Origin: Polyporus tsugae
Lineage: Eukaryota > Basidiomycota > Agaricomycetes > Polyporales > Polyporaceae
Direction: 5' to 3'
NCBI GenBank assembly: GCA_024305745.1
Contig: JAHRBS010000009.1
Location: forward strand, 2,418,001 to 2,482,000
DNA: 64,000 bases
Part shown: piece after piece, positions 21,592 to 34,000 of the stretch
Layout: the number at the start of each line of letters is the position of its first letter
Numbering within the stretch: position 1 is the stretch's first letter
The notes under the pieces: model-generated
Seen by the model: the letters and a program-made list of their open reading frames with translations, nothing else
Databases searched by the model: none
What the model was told of the DNA's origin: nothing
Made by a program: the position numbers and the translations under genes

Positions 21592-22010
21592 TGTCACAGT
21601 TTTTCGCGCCACATTTGGTACCACAGTCACAGCCACCAACCCTAACTCCAGGTTCACCCATTTTCGGACTCCAGCCTGGACACTGGTCATCATTATGTAA
21701 TAGTACTTACCTCTTTGTTCTCCTTTTGGACTGGCTCACCTGCCATCAGTACCCAAGCCTGCCCTGAAGCCAGGTGGTCTGTGCACCTGTCATGTATAGT
21801 ATATAAGGGCTGTGATGTGGGCTCAGAGACCTTAGATTCTGTCTCTTGTTCATTCCCCCATCATCTGTAGGCAGCTTAACAGCCCCTGCCATCCTCTGCC
21901 TTCTAGTCTAGGCCAATCTATCCTCTACTTCTGTTGCCACCCTCTGTGTGTCTCCATCAGTGAGCCCCCCCCTTTTGTTTGTTTTGTGGCACAGTCGTTC
22001 GGCTGTGACA
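21592..22010 (+). repeat. LTR of element A2 (5' boundary uncertain)
   Basis: Differs from the A1/B LTR. It ends GGCTGTGACA at 22010. The start is placed at TGTCACAG (21592), where A1 homology ends, but could lie a little further right. It contains TATATAA at 21800..21806 and the 11-mer AGATTCTGTCT at 21834..21844. No second copy of this LTR is present in the window. Confidence 0.65.
21800..21844 (+). promoter_or_regulatory. A2 LTR promoter: TATATAA and self-primer
   Basis: TATATAA starts 34 nt before AGATTCTGTCT. That 11-mer is the exact reverse complement of AGACAGAATCT at 22013..22023, 2 nt past the LTR end. The spacing puts the 11-mer at the expected start of the transcript. Confidence 0.75.
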
Positions 22011-22012
22011 TT

Positions 22013-22023
22013 AGACAGAATCT
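22013..22023 (+). promoter_or_regulatory. Self-primer binding site, element A2
   Basis: AGACAGAATCT, 2 nt downstream of the LTR end, is perfectly complementary to the 11-mer at 21834..21844. It replaces a tRNA primer site. Confidence 0.75.
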
Positions 22024-22044
22024 CACACCTAGGCCCCTGGTTCA

Positions 22045-22761
22045 GTGCCCAAGTCACTAGCCAGCCGTCTCTCTTCCCTCCAGGAGTTTTATACACGTTT
22101 ATCATCCCCCATTCCCTCTGCAGAGCAAGACCTCCAGGAGTTTACCCGTCGCCACTTCAAGAGGCACGGCCATCTCCCAGTCCAGGACCAGATATCCTGT
22201 GTACTTGTGGACTCTGCTGAGGATCGCCTTTGCTACCGCCTTCGGGAGCACGCACCTCTGATCCCTCGTCGCAAGGCTCTGCCTCAATCTGTCCCCTACG
22301 CCCGACCTTTGCCCAACACACCCCGCATCCAGGCACCCACACCCACGCTACCAATCCCTGTCCTACCACTACCTATCCCCCTTGCGTGCCGCATCTCTGC
22401 TGCACCACTTCTAGCTTTCACCCGCACCGACATCAATGACAACCTCGCTATCATCGAGACCAAGGCCCACGCCGTCCTCAAGCGCCTCCAAGCTGTCTTC
22501 GACCGCAAGGCGCTACTCGACGACCTTCCACACGACCATTGTCTAGCCATCCAACGTGTCGGCGACCAACTGGAGTGGATCAGTGACAACATCAACCACA
22601 GCGGACCCAACTGGACCCACCGTCAACAGCAGAGCATTGACTGGTTCTGCAAGGAGTTTGGAAAGATAAAGTTTTCGGGTTTAGGACAACGCTTCCCTAG
22701 AGTAGTGAACGCAATTGTTGAGCTAGACAAGTTTGGGTACTTAGACTGGATCGTCCTGTAG
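22045..22761 (+). CDS. Element A2 ORF1, function unknown
   Basis: A 238-codon open frame directly after the leader, with no ATG at its listed beginning, so its true start is unclear. It reads QEFTRRHFKRHGHLPV, a Pro/Thr-rich middle, and an ordered C-terminal half (DDLPHDHCLAIQRVGDQLEWI, RVVNAIVELDKFGYLDWIVL). It lies before gag, where chromoviruses usually have only leader. It may be the N-terminal part of a longer Gag or an extra ORF. Old element, so changes are likely. Confidence 0.5.
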   Translation: MPKSLASRLSSLQEFYTRLSSPIPSAEQDLQEFTRRHFKRHGHLPVQDQISCVLVDSAEDRLCYRLREHAPLIPRRKALPQSVPYARPLPNTPRIQAPTPTLPIPVLPLPIPLACRISAAPLLAFTRTDINDNLAIIETKAHAVLKRLQAVFDRKALLDDLPHDHCLAIQRVGDQLEWISDNINHSGPNWTHRQQQSIDWFCKEFGKIKFSGLGQRFPRVVNAIVELDKFGYLDWIVL

Positions 22762-22803
22762 TCTCCCCTTTGGTACAACAAACCCTGGAGTTTGGAATAC
22801 ATC

Positions 22804-24389
22804 ATGTCTCGCTTTGAAGTTCTCCCAATGGATGCCTTTGGGCCCAATGAACCACGCACCCCACCCGGTGGAGGAAACCCACCTGAAACAGAAATGACCC
22901 CCCCCGGCCAGCATCTCAACACCCCACATGCCCGCCGTCACCAACACCGACCCTTGAACCAATGCAGGAACCCACGACCTGGTCCTTTCAAGGCGTAGAG
23001 TACAACACACTCGAAGAGGCAATCCGAGTATCGGATACACACTTTGAAATCCATGCCTCATACATCAATTGGTTGCTAGCAGTAACCAACGACATGTTCA
23101 GGAAGGATATTGTGGAAGTCTACAACCAGCTAGGAAACAAAATGTACGAACACCGAAACTCAACTGTTGTCGACATTCATGATCTCCGAACCCAACAAGA
23201 AAATTTTGTCACCCATGCAACACTTTGTAGGAACCTGGATGACCTGGAAACCCGCTGTTACGACTTGGAGACAGAGAACGACACACTCAAGGCTGAAAGG
23301 GAAGTCCTCAAAATGGAGATGGATGTCCTCAACACCAACACTATGATGCTCGTTGAGGCGATCAAGGAACTGAAAACGCAAGTTGCTTCACTCATTTCTC
23401 ACCTGATCACGGCACCTACCCGCACGGCCCCAGCAATGGCCCCATTGCACAACACCCACCGGCCTAGAATCAGGGACCCTCCCAAGTTTAAAGGCAAGAC
23501 CCCGGATCTTACGGTGGAGCAGTGGTTCCAGAAACTCGGTATTTGGTTCCGGTACCAGAACATCACAGCAGACGATGACAAGATCACCACCGCTTTGTTG
23601 TTCTTGGAAGGAGGAGCCCAGTCGTACATGGATGACTATGCCCAAAAAGCTGCAGACAACACCTACCTTGGCACCTGGACCAGTTTCGTCGACCAGCTCA
23701 AGAGCGGATACCGGGAACTAGCACCAGAGAAGTCCGCTCAACAATCTTTGGAGGAACTGTGTGCTAAGTCCCACTCGTCCCTCGCCTTGTTTGCAGAGAA
23801 CTTCCACCATTTTGCCATCAAGTCTGGTTACTCTGATGTGGAGCTCATTCATTGTATTGACACTTAGTGCAAGGGTGATCTCCGTACCACTATGATCACC
23901 CACCGCTCCTTGTCACCGTTTACTATTCCGACAAAGTGGGAGAACTTCCTTGACTGGGTGCTCAAAATTGAGATGAACTACCGAGGAAACAAGTACCACA
24001 AGGCCGCCTCCTCTTCAAGAGCTGCCAGAGATCCCGATGCCATGGACATCGATGCAATGCGCAAGCCGGAGAAGCTCTCCAAGGAACAAGAGGACTGGCT
24101 AGCCAAGAAGATGTGCTTCCGGTGCAGCAAACACCCTTACAAGTCTGGCACCAAGTGTCGCAACCCGGTATACAAGGGGTACTATGAGCTTCCCGACTTT
24201 AAAGGCAAGGGTGTTGCACCAACCAAGATATGGGCCGTCGAGGAAGAAGCCAAGACCGAAGACCAGGACCGAATGGAGTTTGTTGTTAATGCACTCAAGG
24301 AGTTTGAACTCAGGAGCAAGCAAGAGCACCAGGAAACCACTGCACGGATCGTTGAGACCAACGAGCAGGATTTTCTCCAGCGGATGTAA
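22804..24389 (+). pseudogene. Element A2 gag, broken
   Basis: Gag is read in three pieces. The start MSRFEVLPMDAFGPNEPRTP (22804) shifts frame in a run of eight C near 22900. The main part (22962..23867) has a long coiled coil (LETRCYDLETENDTLKAERE) and the gag core (FKGKTPDLTVEQWFQKLGIWF). A TAG stop at 23865-23867 separates the last part (23892..24389), which carries a Cys/His knuckle variant CFRCSKHPYKSGTKC. Gag forms the particle shell and binds RNA. This copy cannot make a full protein. Confidence 0.75.
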
Positions 24390-24539
24390 CGGGGGACTGG
24401 CCGTAACATCCGATCTATATGTACTAGTAACGTAAACCACCTAGAGGAATCATTTTTTGTACCTAAATCAAACTATCTATATCTCGCTTCATCACGCAGA
24501 CAGCGACAGTCACTCGATTTAAAACTCACCCTCAGGCAA

Positions 24540-27500
24540 GGAATACGTGAAATCCAGTCAGAAGGGCTCCTAGATTGTGGAGCCTATTCGAGTTTTGCAC
24601 ACTATCGTTTTGTTCAGGAACATGGCCTGGAATTACAACGCCTCTCACGAGAGATACGAGTGTTCAATGCCGATGCAATGGAGAACAAGAAGGGTCTGAT
24701 CACGCACTATGTCCGGTGTCTTGTCACAATCGACAACCACACTAGTTGGCAGTCCTTTCTGGTCACAGATATAGGAAACGAGGATATCATTGTCGGCATG
24801 ACTTTCCTCCGGGAACACAACCCAGAAGTTGATTGGAAGGCGGGTCAAGTAAAGTTTACACGCTGCCCGCACACCTGTCTACCCAGCCCAGTTTCGGTAC
24901 AGGACAAAGAAATCCGGACGGTGGAGGAGCCCCGACTAGAGGAGTTTGCACGAGACACCTACGGTCAGCTAGACCGCGAGCCCTGGGACAGTGCCGAACA
25001 GTTTGTACATTGAATGCAGTTTTCTGATGACCCTGATGCCTGCGCTCTGCGAACACGGATTGAGGAGAAGAAGGAAGGAACACCAGTGCCAGGAAGCCAA
25101 GACAAGGACTACTGGTCTAATCATGTGCCCACCCACTATCATCAGTACGGTGACGTGTTTTCCAAGACAGCCTCAGAGCGGATGCCAACTCGCAAGCCCT
25201 ATGCCCACCCCATTGAGTTTGTGGAAGGAGCAACACTGCCAAAGCCAGCAAAGCTTTACCCACTCAACCTCCAGGAACGGAACTCTCTCGATGGATGGAT
25301 CAATGAACAGGAAGCTAAGGGATATATCCAAAGGTCAAAGAGCCCAGCTGCTGCTCCTGTATTCTTTGTCAAGAAAAAGGATGGCAGCCTGCAACTGGTA
25401 CAGGACTACCGCGCCCTCAATGCTGTCACCAAGAAGGACAAGTTCCCTATACCACGGATCCCGGACCTTATCGACCGTTTATCTCAGTCATCAATCTTCA
25501 CCTCACTGGACCTGAGGTGTGGGTACAATAATGTTTGTATACGGAAAGGAGATGAAGAGAAGGCAGCGTTTATCACTCACCGTGGTCTGTACGAGCCAAC
25601 GGTGATGACTTTTGGTCTTTGCAATGCCCCAAGCACCTTCCAGGCTATGACAAATGAGATCCTCAAGGAGGAGATTGCTATGGGACATGTGGTAGTTTAC
25701 ATTGACAATATCCTCATCTTCACAGATGAACTCACACTCCACCGGCAACTCACAGAACAAGTGCTCCAGAAACTACGGGCAAACAATCTCTTCATTAAGC
25801 CTGAGAAGTGCAAGTTTGAACAACAGTCGGTTGAATTCCTTGGGCTGATCATCTCGAAGGACTCCATCACCATGGACCCAGCCAAGGTTGAAGGTGTAAA
25901 GAACTGGCCAACGCCAACCAAAGTCAAGCATGTACAAGCATTCCTTGGCCTTGCCAACTTCTACTGATGTTTCATCAAGGACTTCTCAAAGATAGCTCAC
26001 CTGCTCACAGTTCTCACCTGCAAGGACGCACCTTGGCAGTGGGGAGAAGACCAAGAAAATGCCTTCCAGAGCCTCAAGACCGCCTTCACCACTGCTCCGA
26101 TCCTCCAAATCCCCAATGACACTGCACCTTTCCGCCTGGAAACAGACTCATCTGACTTTGCCACAGGGGCAGTACTGGAACAGTTGGGTGAAGATAAACT
26201 ATGGCACCCAGTAGTGTTTTACTCCAAGTCCTTGAATGAGCATGAACGCAACTATGAGATCTATGACAAGGAGTTACTGGCCATCATACGCGCTTTGGAG
26301 GAATATCACCACTACCTGGAGGGACACCCTGAGCCGGTTGAGATCTGGTCGGATTACCTTAACCTCACCTACTTCTGGCAGGCCCAGAAGCTCACTTGTC
26401 GCCAAGCTCGCTGGAGTTTATTCCTTTCCCGTTTCAACTTCAACCTACAACACCGATCTGGCAAGACAATGCTTCGTGCCGACCCTCTGTCCAGGAGGCC
26501 AGATCATGAGGAGGGGGTAAACAGCAACAATGATGGTTGAATGCTGCTGAAGCCGGAGTTTTTTGCCATCAAAGCCATGCAAACCACCCACACCTCTGAA
26601 GTTGACGACAAGCAACTACTGGACAAGATCAAGAAGGCACTTGAAGATGACACAATGACCAAGGATTACAAGGCACTGCTCAATAGCAGCCCTCGGGAGT
26701 TTGGAAAGCCACTGCAAGAATGGAACTTCAAGAACGGTCTCCTGCTCTATCAGGGAAAGGTCTATGTCCCAAAGGACCAGGAACTACGACTGGAGCTGCT
26801 CAAACTCCACCATGACACCACACTCGCTGGGCACCCTGGCCAATGGAAGACCCAGGAACTTATCAGCCGCAACTACTGGTGGCCTGGAATGTCAGTCGAT
26901 GTCAAGAAGTATGTCAAGGGGTGCGAAACATGCCAACGTAATAAAGCCTCACGCAACCCTCCCTTCGGACTACTGCAGCCAAATAAAGTCCCAGCTGGGC
27001 CATGGGAGATCTGGAGCATTGACCTCATCACTCAACTTCCTGAGTCCTGTGACAGACACGGCAATGTTTACACGGCCATCGCAGTGGTGGTAGACCAGTT
27101 GACCAAGCGAGCCCACTTCTTTGCATGTGATGACCACTTCTCAGCCTCAGATGTGGCAGAGCTTGTCTACAAACACATACTCAAACATCATGGCCTACCC
27201 CGACAGATCATTTCAGATCGAGGAACACAGTTTGCCAGTGCGCTCTTCAAGGAGTTTTGTGGGAAGCTGGGCATCTGAGCCTCTATGTCAACAGCCTATC
27301 ACCTCCAAACCGATGGTCAGACGGAACGAGTCAACCAGTCATTAGAACAGTACCTACGGATCTTCACCAAACACCGCCCAGACAATTGGGCCTCCCTTCT
27401 GTCCACTGCCGAGTTTTCCTACAACAATGCTGCACACGAGTCTACCGGCTTATCACCCTTCTTTGTGGAATATGGATACCACCCCAAGATGGCCCCAGAT

Positions 27501-28160
27501 GTACAGGGAGAACTAGGTTTCCCGACCCTCAAGGACATCTTCCAGTACCAAACAGAGGCCCGGGAACAGGCACAAGCATCCCTAATCCTCGCTACAGAAC
27601 GGATGAAGTGGTACTACGACAAACACAAGAGTGAAGTGCCATTCAAGGTTGGGGACAAAGTCCTCCTCAAAGGAAGGGACCTCAGGATCAAACAGTCATC
27701 AGCAAAGTTATCCGCAAAGAACTATGGGCCCTACAAAATCGTCAATCAAGTTGGGCCGGTCAATTTTCATCTACAACTCCCAGCCACAAACAAGGTCCAC
27801 CCTGTCTTCCATGCTTCCAAACTCATCCCCTACCACGAGGACAAGATTGGCAACCATAACCCGTCGAAACCACCAGTCATAGAGGTGGAAGGACATGACA
27901 AGTTTGAGGTCGAAAAGATCCTCGACTCCAAGACCTACTACGGATATGTCCGATACCTTGTGAAATGGGTTGGATACAATATCAGCGAAGCCACTTGGGA
28001 ACCAGTACAGAATGTCAAGCACTGCAAAGAACTACTCGATGAATTCCACACCTCGCACCCTGATGCTGTTCAACCAATATCCCTCACCAATCCACGGCCG
28101 GTACAAGCTCAGTTTAATCATCAAGTTTGGTACGATCGCTTCGCTGGAGCTCAGCCTTGA
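24540..28160 (+). pseudogene. Element A2 pol (PR-RT-RH-IN-chromodomain), broken
   Basis: Order seen: protease near 24,570 (LLDCGAYSSF, DCG in place of DSG); reverse transcriptase 25,230-25,970 with YIDN instead of YxDD near 25,700; RNase H to about 26,520 (SDYLNL where SDHxNL is usual); integrase HHCC finger (GCETCQ near 26,920) and catalytic SIDLITQLP, SDRGTQF and an E in QTERVNQSLEQ; chromodomain 27,897-28,060 (FEVEKILDSK…YLVKWVGY). Four internal stops (at about 25,011, 25,965, 26,538 and 27,276) are all TGA at sites where CGA or TGG would be expected. NFY-stop-C for NFYRR fits two CpG transitions. The element is dead. Confidence 0.85.
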
Positions 28161-28171
28161 GGAGGGGGTAG

Positions 28172-29189
28172 TGTCATGAACATTCCATTCAGTGCCTGCC
28201 ACCAGCACCTTAGTTTCCTTTTCTGGACGATCTACTTCTCACGTCGTACTTACAGTCATCAACCAGCTGACGTAACACCCCCATCCAGTGTAACATTTTG
28301 CCCATATCTCGATGGTGTGTCAAGCTTTCCTCTCCGTTCTTTTTGCAACATATTCCGTGTGTTGCAACCCAACTGTATCTAAAATATCGGCCCACAATGT
28401 TGCCACAAACCTCAGAAATCTCACTGTAAATGCAGGCAGATTTGCCTGTTCTACGCTATATCCACTACCCATGAATATTTCCTTGATTCCTCATGGGAAA
28501 CACAATATCTCAAAACGAAGGTTTACACACTGAAAGTTCAGTTATTTTGAGACTATAATAAGGTCTTTCCTTGACAGAGACAGCTGCGCACTGGGATTGC
28601 GGCCGGAGTGTTACGTTGGGGTGAAAATATCACATTAAGCGCCCAAACGTCAATCCAGGTGGTAAAGCTCATGGTTCATGCAAACACAGTGCACAAACCA
28701 TTCTCAAACATTCAGAAGTAATATAGCTATTGTTTTATGCTAGAATCGTGGCAATAGCCCAAGAATTGACAGAGAAAATGCCAAAACTTCAATTGGGCGT
28801 TACGTTGGGTGGTTGATAACTGTATTGTTCTCCATTGCATTGTATCTCGTCCTTTGTTCTCTAGCACAATAGCTCCTTATTGTCCGTTGTTGCTATTGTT
28901 TCGTTTCCATTGTTCACCCGTGTCCATAGTTACCCATTGTCCCCCGGTTCCCATTGTCCTCTATACGTATATAAGGACCTGTACTTTGCTGCCTGGAGAC
29001 CTCAGTTTTAACCTCTTATCTCCAGGTAAGCCTCGCTGTATTTCGCTTGTAGACACCTACTTACTCAATACATCTTGTCTCCAGCCCTGACCGTTGAGCC
29101 TTGCTCCGCTCTTGCTGCACAAGTGCTTGTCGACGCTCCTGCTCGTCTCGTACGTATCCCTGATCCTTACTCAACGTCCAGTCGTAACA
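28172..29189 (+). repeat. Middle LTR shared by array units, split by a TIR element
   Basis: TGTCATGAACATTCC…GTCGTAACA. Without the 570-bp insert and one TA duplicate it is 446 bp, the same as the LTR at 34762. It is preceded by a purine tract GAGGAGGGGG. TATATAA is at 28968..28974. The self-primer position reads AGTTTTAACCT (29004..29014), two changes from the complement of the primer-binding site, both at one former CpG. Confidence 0.85.
28253..28822. mobile_element. 570-bp non-autonomous TIR element (MITE), TA duplication
   Basis: Left end CAGTCATCAACCAGC and right end (reversed) CAGTTATCAACCACC continue as similar inverted repeats for about 28 bp, through ACGTAAC and CCC. The flanks are TA (28251-28252) and TA (28823-28824). 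The uninterrupted LTRs read GTACTTATTGTTC across the site, so the target was a single TA. CAGT ends with TA duplication fit the Tc1/mariner-pogo group. No transposase frame, so it was mobilised in trans. Confidence 0.9.
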
Positions 29190-30123
29190 TTAGGTCGAAA
29201 CTTCTCCATGAGCACCAGCGCACTTTTCCCCCAGGAGTTTACACACATTTATCATTCCCCTTTCCCCTCGTACGGTATGCACTCAGACCCTCTGTGTTTG
29301 CCTAGCGTAGTGCGCGCTCTAGTCACACCATTGGACGTGGTCTTGATTCAACTCGAGGCTTGCCACTTTTAGTGGTACAGTGCGCGGAAAGCTCCTAACC
29401 CAAGACCCCAGCACTGACAGAAGTGGTCCACCTCACGGTGTGGGAGGCTAGAGAAAGGCGGCAAAACAAAGCCAAGGCAGGACACCCCTGGGCTCATGTC
29501 CCTTGTGGTTAAGACACAGCAATAGGCCGAGGAGGCTGAGCAGACAGTGTTGGATTGTGCACCTGCCGTCTCTGTTCCTTGGATAGGAAGCGAGTTCCAA
29601 CAACCTGGTGAGCTACAGTACATACGGGCACGTCTTCCATGTCGTCGCGGTCAAAGACCAGCATTGGAACGAGTTAGACTCACGGTGGTACATCTGCAAA
29701 CAACAACCCTGCCCCAACCGGTCGAACACCTTTGACTAGGACGAGGAAAGCTGGTCTCAATATCCCAGTTTTGTCGCAACCGCCCCAGAGCAGAACAATC
29801 TCATCACCCAGTCACGACCCAGAGTCCCCACCAACCGCCTTCCACGAGCAGCCTCTGCTGCTGCAATCAGCCGACCAGGCACACGTCCCCCTAGCTGTGC
29901 TCCTAGTCGTATCCCCACTCCCAGCGGATCACCCTTGTTGGGATCCATTCCACTTGGCCAAGCACTTGTGCTAGCCAGCGACCATATTGCACAATGAACA
30001 TCCAACCCCCCACCCACACCCTCTCCAGCAGGGACCCCTCCACAACAAACCATTGTTCTTAACACCCTGAGTAGTCCCTCACCTGTGCCAAGTCCCTCTC
30101 CACCCTCATCACCTGCTTCCACC
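29190..30123 (+). other. Element B leader with primer-binding site
   Basis: The leader matches that of A1 over its first ~400 bp. The site AGGTCGAAACT at 29192..29202, 2 nt after the LTR, is the same as in A1. The rest up to gag holds Pro/Ser/Thr-rich fragments in several frames, possibly a decayed N-terminal part of Gag. Confidence 0.65.
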
Positions 30124-30960
30124 ATGGCCATGCCCGCTCCCTTCGATGTTTCCAAACTCCTCTCTCAAATTGCCCCTCACGAGTACGATGGAAAACTGGC
30201 GCAGGAAGGGCTTCACTTTGTAGCTAACGCCCGCATCTACTACAATCTTCTCGAGGCGCAAGGTGTCACGCACGGGATCCACTGGATCACGATCCTCAAC
30301 AAGTTGACTGGTGGCGCTGCTGAGTGGGTTGGCCCATACATTGTCACAGTGGCCAGTGGCAATGTTGTGTGGTCAGACTTTGCGGCCTTTGAAGGGTCAT
30401 TCAAGGTGCACTTCTGTGCTGCGAATAACAAAGAAGCGGCTGTTGCAGAACTTGCCAAACTCTGCAAGGCTTCCCATTGGCTTGGAACCGTCAAGGACTA
30501 CACCAGCCAATTCAATGCCATCGCTGCTCACACCAGGTTTGGTGATGCAGACAAACGCAAATGGTACCGCACGGCACTCCCTTACAAGATCAAGGACACC
30601 TTTGCGACCACAGCACACAACATCTCAGACCTCGCCAAGATCCAGAAAGTCGCACTGCAGATGGACCAGCAACTTGCCGTGCACGAGGAGGAACGGCCGA
30701 AGCAATTTGGATGGAAGAAGAAGGGCGAAAAGGCAGCCGCCTCTGGTTTGGGCAAGAAGAAGTTCGATGGTGAGTGCTGGAACTGTGGTGAGAAAGGACA
30801 TCCCGTGTTCCGCTGCCCAAAGCCCAAGGTCGAGGGCCAACGGGCTGCCTCTTCTTCCTCATCTGGTACCAACAAGCTCACGACACTCAAGGCCCAGCTC
30901 AAGGCAATGGAGGAGAAGATTGCCGCCCTTACAGTGGTTGATAAGAAAGAGGGTTTTTGA
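30124..30960 (+). CDS. Element B Gag
   Basis: Open frame of 278 aa from ATG 30124 (an ATGGCCATGCC context). A gag core is seen (LLSQIAPHEYDGKLAQEGL, ITILNKLTGGAAEWVGPY, DYTSQFNAIAAHTRF) and, near residue 217, a canonical retroviral-type zinc knuckle CWNCGEKGHPVFRC (C-x2-C-x4-H-x4-C). A short coiled segment LKAQLKAMEEKI closes the protein. It is the only undamaged ORF of element B. It packages element RNA, but pol of this copy is dead. Confidence 0.8.
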   Translation: MAMPAPFDVSKLLSQIAPHEYDGKLAQEGLHFVANARIYYNLLEAQGVTHGIHWITILNKLTGGAAEWVGPYIVTVASGNVVWSDFAAFEGSFKVHFCAANNKEAAVAELAKLCKASHWLGTVKDYTSQFNAIAAHTRFGDADKRKWYRTALPYKIKDTFATTAHNISDLAKIQKVALQMDQQLAVHEEERPKQFGWKKKGEKAAASGLGKKKFDGECWNCGEKGHPVFRCPKPKVEGQRAASSSSSGTNKLTTLKAQLKAMEEKIAALTVVDKKEGF

Positions 30961-31058
30961 TTAGAACCGCATTGGATGCTGTGCATGCTGGTTCCTGTAG
31001 TAATAGTTGATTTTCTGTACTGGGTTCGTCATTTGTATATGAAGTAAATCACGATGGT

Positions 31059-34000
31059 CAACACTTTCATATACCGGTACAGTTAATTGGCAAGCAGCGA
31101 CATAAGGACATTGTAGCTATGGTAGATAATGGTGCTACTACTAAGTTCCTACATAAACAATTCGTAGAACAGAATAGGGTTACCATGAGGAAGTTGGCAA
31201 GGCCAATTCCTCTGTACAACATCAACGGTTCAGAGAACCGTGATGGTACGATCACAGAGGTTGCCGTGTTGGATATGGCAATCGGAGACCACAGGGAGAA
31301 GGTGGTCTTTCTAGTGACAGATATAGGAGAAGAGGATGTCATCATCGGCCTGGACTGGCTACACGAGCACAACCCTGAAGTAGACTGGGAATGTGGCTTG
31401 CTGTGCCTGTCGAGATGTCCAGAGACATGCCCGGCTAACCAGAGAACCTCTGAACCTGTCGAGACCAAAGCGCGTGATACAGAGGTACGGCTTATGGCGC
31501 GCCACGATCCTCAATGGGCAAAGAAGGTTAGGAAGGTTGGAAGGGTGTGTGTGGCCGTGATGACTGAGGAGAAGGAGGAGGATAGGCCCTGGCCGCCAGG
31601 ATTCCTGCCATGGTGGGATGGAACTGAGACGTCTCTTCTCGATGCACGGGAGGACGGACAACGCCTTTATGGTGCTCCACAACTGTTTGCTTCAGCGACG
31701 TACACATATTCACAACAACTCGCTGAGCAAGAGTACCAGAAGAAGGAAGTCCGCCCCGTCAAAGAGACCATACCTGAGCACTATCATGAATACTTGCATG
31801 TGTTCTCGAAGGAGGCATCCGAACGTTTGCCAGAACACGGACCCTATGACCATGCAATAGAGCTTGTGCCCGATGCAAAGATGTTCCATTCCTGTGTGTA
31901 CCCCCTATCGCCCAGCAAACAAGGAGAGCTTGACAAGTTTCTCGCTAAGAACTTGGCCAAAGGCTATATTCAAGAGTCAAAGTCACCGATGTTGTCGCTG
32001 TTCTTCTTTGTCAAGAAGAAGGATGGTAGCTTATGTCCAGTCCAGGACTATCGGCGACTCAACAAGATCACCATTAAGAACCATTACCCACTGCCATTGG
32101 TATCGGATCTGATGGATCGACTCAAGAAGGCCAAGTACTTCACAAAGCTCGATATTCGCTGGGGGTACAACAACATGCGGGTTAAGGCCGGCGATGAGTG
32201 GAAGACTGCCTTTGTGACCAATCGAGGGCTGTTCGAGCCAAACATTATGTTCTTTGGGCTAGCCAATTCACCCAGCACATTCTCTGCGCTCATGAACGAC
32301 ATCTTCAAGGACCTCATCATACTCGGCAAAGTCACTATCTACCTCAATGACATCCTCATATTCACCAACAGTCTCGAGGAACATCGCACATTGGTGCGCA
32401 AGGTCCTGAAACGTCTTAAGGAGAACGATCTGTTCTGCAAGCCAGAGAGAAGTGCGAGTTCGAACAACCTAAGGTGGAATACCTCGGTGTACTTGTCTCA
32501 GAGAACTGTGTAGAAATGGACCGGGTGAAGGTGAAGGGTATTGCAGATTGGCCTGTCCCTCAGAATGCCACAGACGTATGGAAGTTCCGTGGTTTCGCAA
32601 ACTTCTATTGGCGGTTCATAAAGGACTTTAGTGCCATCTGCAAACTCTTGGATCGCCTCACGGGCAATGCACCATGGCAATGGGGAGACAAAGAGCAGTC
32701 TGCCTTTAACAAGCTCAAGCGTTGCTTCACCAAAAGCCCTGTCCTAACGATCTATGATCCAGACTGCAACACCCGCATTGAAGTCGACGCATCTGGCTTC
32801 GCTACAGGCACGGTTCTGTCTCAGGAGGGGGAAGATGGCAAATGGCACCCCGTCGCTTTTCACTCCGAGTCGATGAACGACGCTGAACGCAACTATGAGA
32901 TCTACGACAAGGAGATGCTCGCCATCATTTGTGCCCTGCAGGCCTGGTGTCACTATCTCGAGGGTCTCCCCAGTGTGTTCGAAATCCAGTCAGACCACAA
33001 GAACCTCGAGTATTGGCGCACAGCACAGAACCTCACACGCAGGCAGGCACAATGGGCTCTCTATCTGTCACGATTCGACTTTGTCATCTCGCACAAGCCT
33101 GGGACGTCTAACGGTAGGGCCAATGCACTGTCAAGACGGCCCGACCACCAGCACAAGGATGCAGACGACAATCTCGGTCGAGTCTTGTTGCAGCCAGAAC
33201 AATTCCAGGTATTGGCAGCCAAGAGAGGGCACCTATCGGTGGTTCCAGAGAAGGCACTGCTTCGGCATATCCGCAAGTGTGGAGAACACCAACAGGAGGT
33301 TGTGGAGGCACTCAGTAAGCTGGACAAGCTTGGACCAGCGTGTCTTCAGAACGACTTGGTGGACTGGAACAGTGAGCAAGGCCTGCTACTGTACCGAGGC
33401 AAAGTCTATGTCCCCAAGGACGACGCACTGCGTGCTGAGATTGTACGCATCCACCACGACCTCCCGCCTGCTGGACACCCTGGGCAGTCAAAGACGTTGG
33501 AGTTGGTCACGCGAAACTACTGGTGGCCGGGCATGGCAAAGTTCATTAAGGATTACGTTGAGACCTGCAACACCTGTCGCCACGGCAAGGGTTCACATGC
33601 CAAACCACATGGTCCACTTCAACCAAACGAAATCCCTGATGGCCCGGGCCAGGTTGTGACGTGCAACTTCATCACTGGACTCCCAGAGGTGGATGGATAC
33701 AACGCGCTTCAGCTCATCGCTGACTGGCATGGAAAGATGATACATCTTATTCCTTGCACCGAGGAGATCGATGCAGAAGGAGCTGCGGATAACTTCATCC
33801 GAGAACATTTTCATCTTCACGGGCTGCCACGGAAGATCATCTCTGATCGTGGGCCCCAGTTCTCAAGCAAGCTCTTCCGCGCCGTGCTCAAGGGACTCGG
33901 CATAGAAAGTGCAATGTCCACAGCCTACCACCCTCAGACGGATGGGCAATCGGAACGATGGAACCAGGAGATAGAGGTGTACCTTCATATGTTCTGCTCA

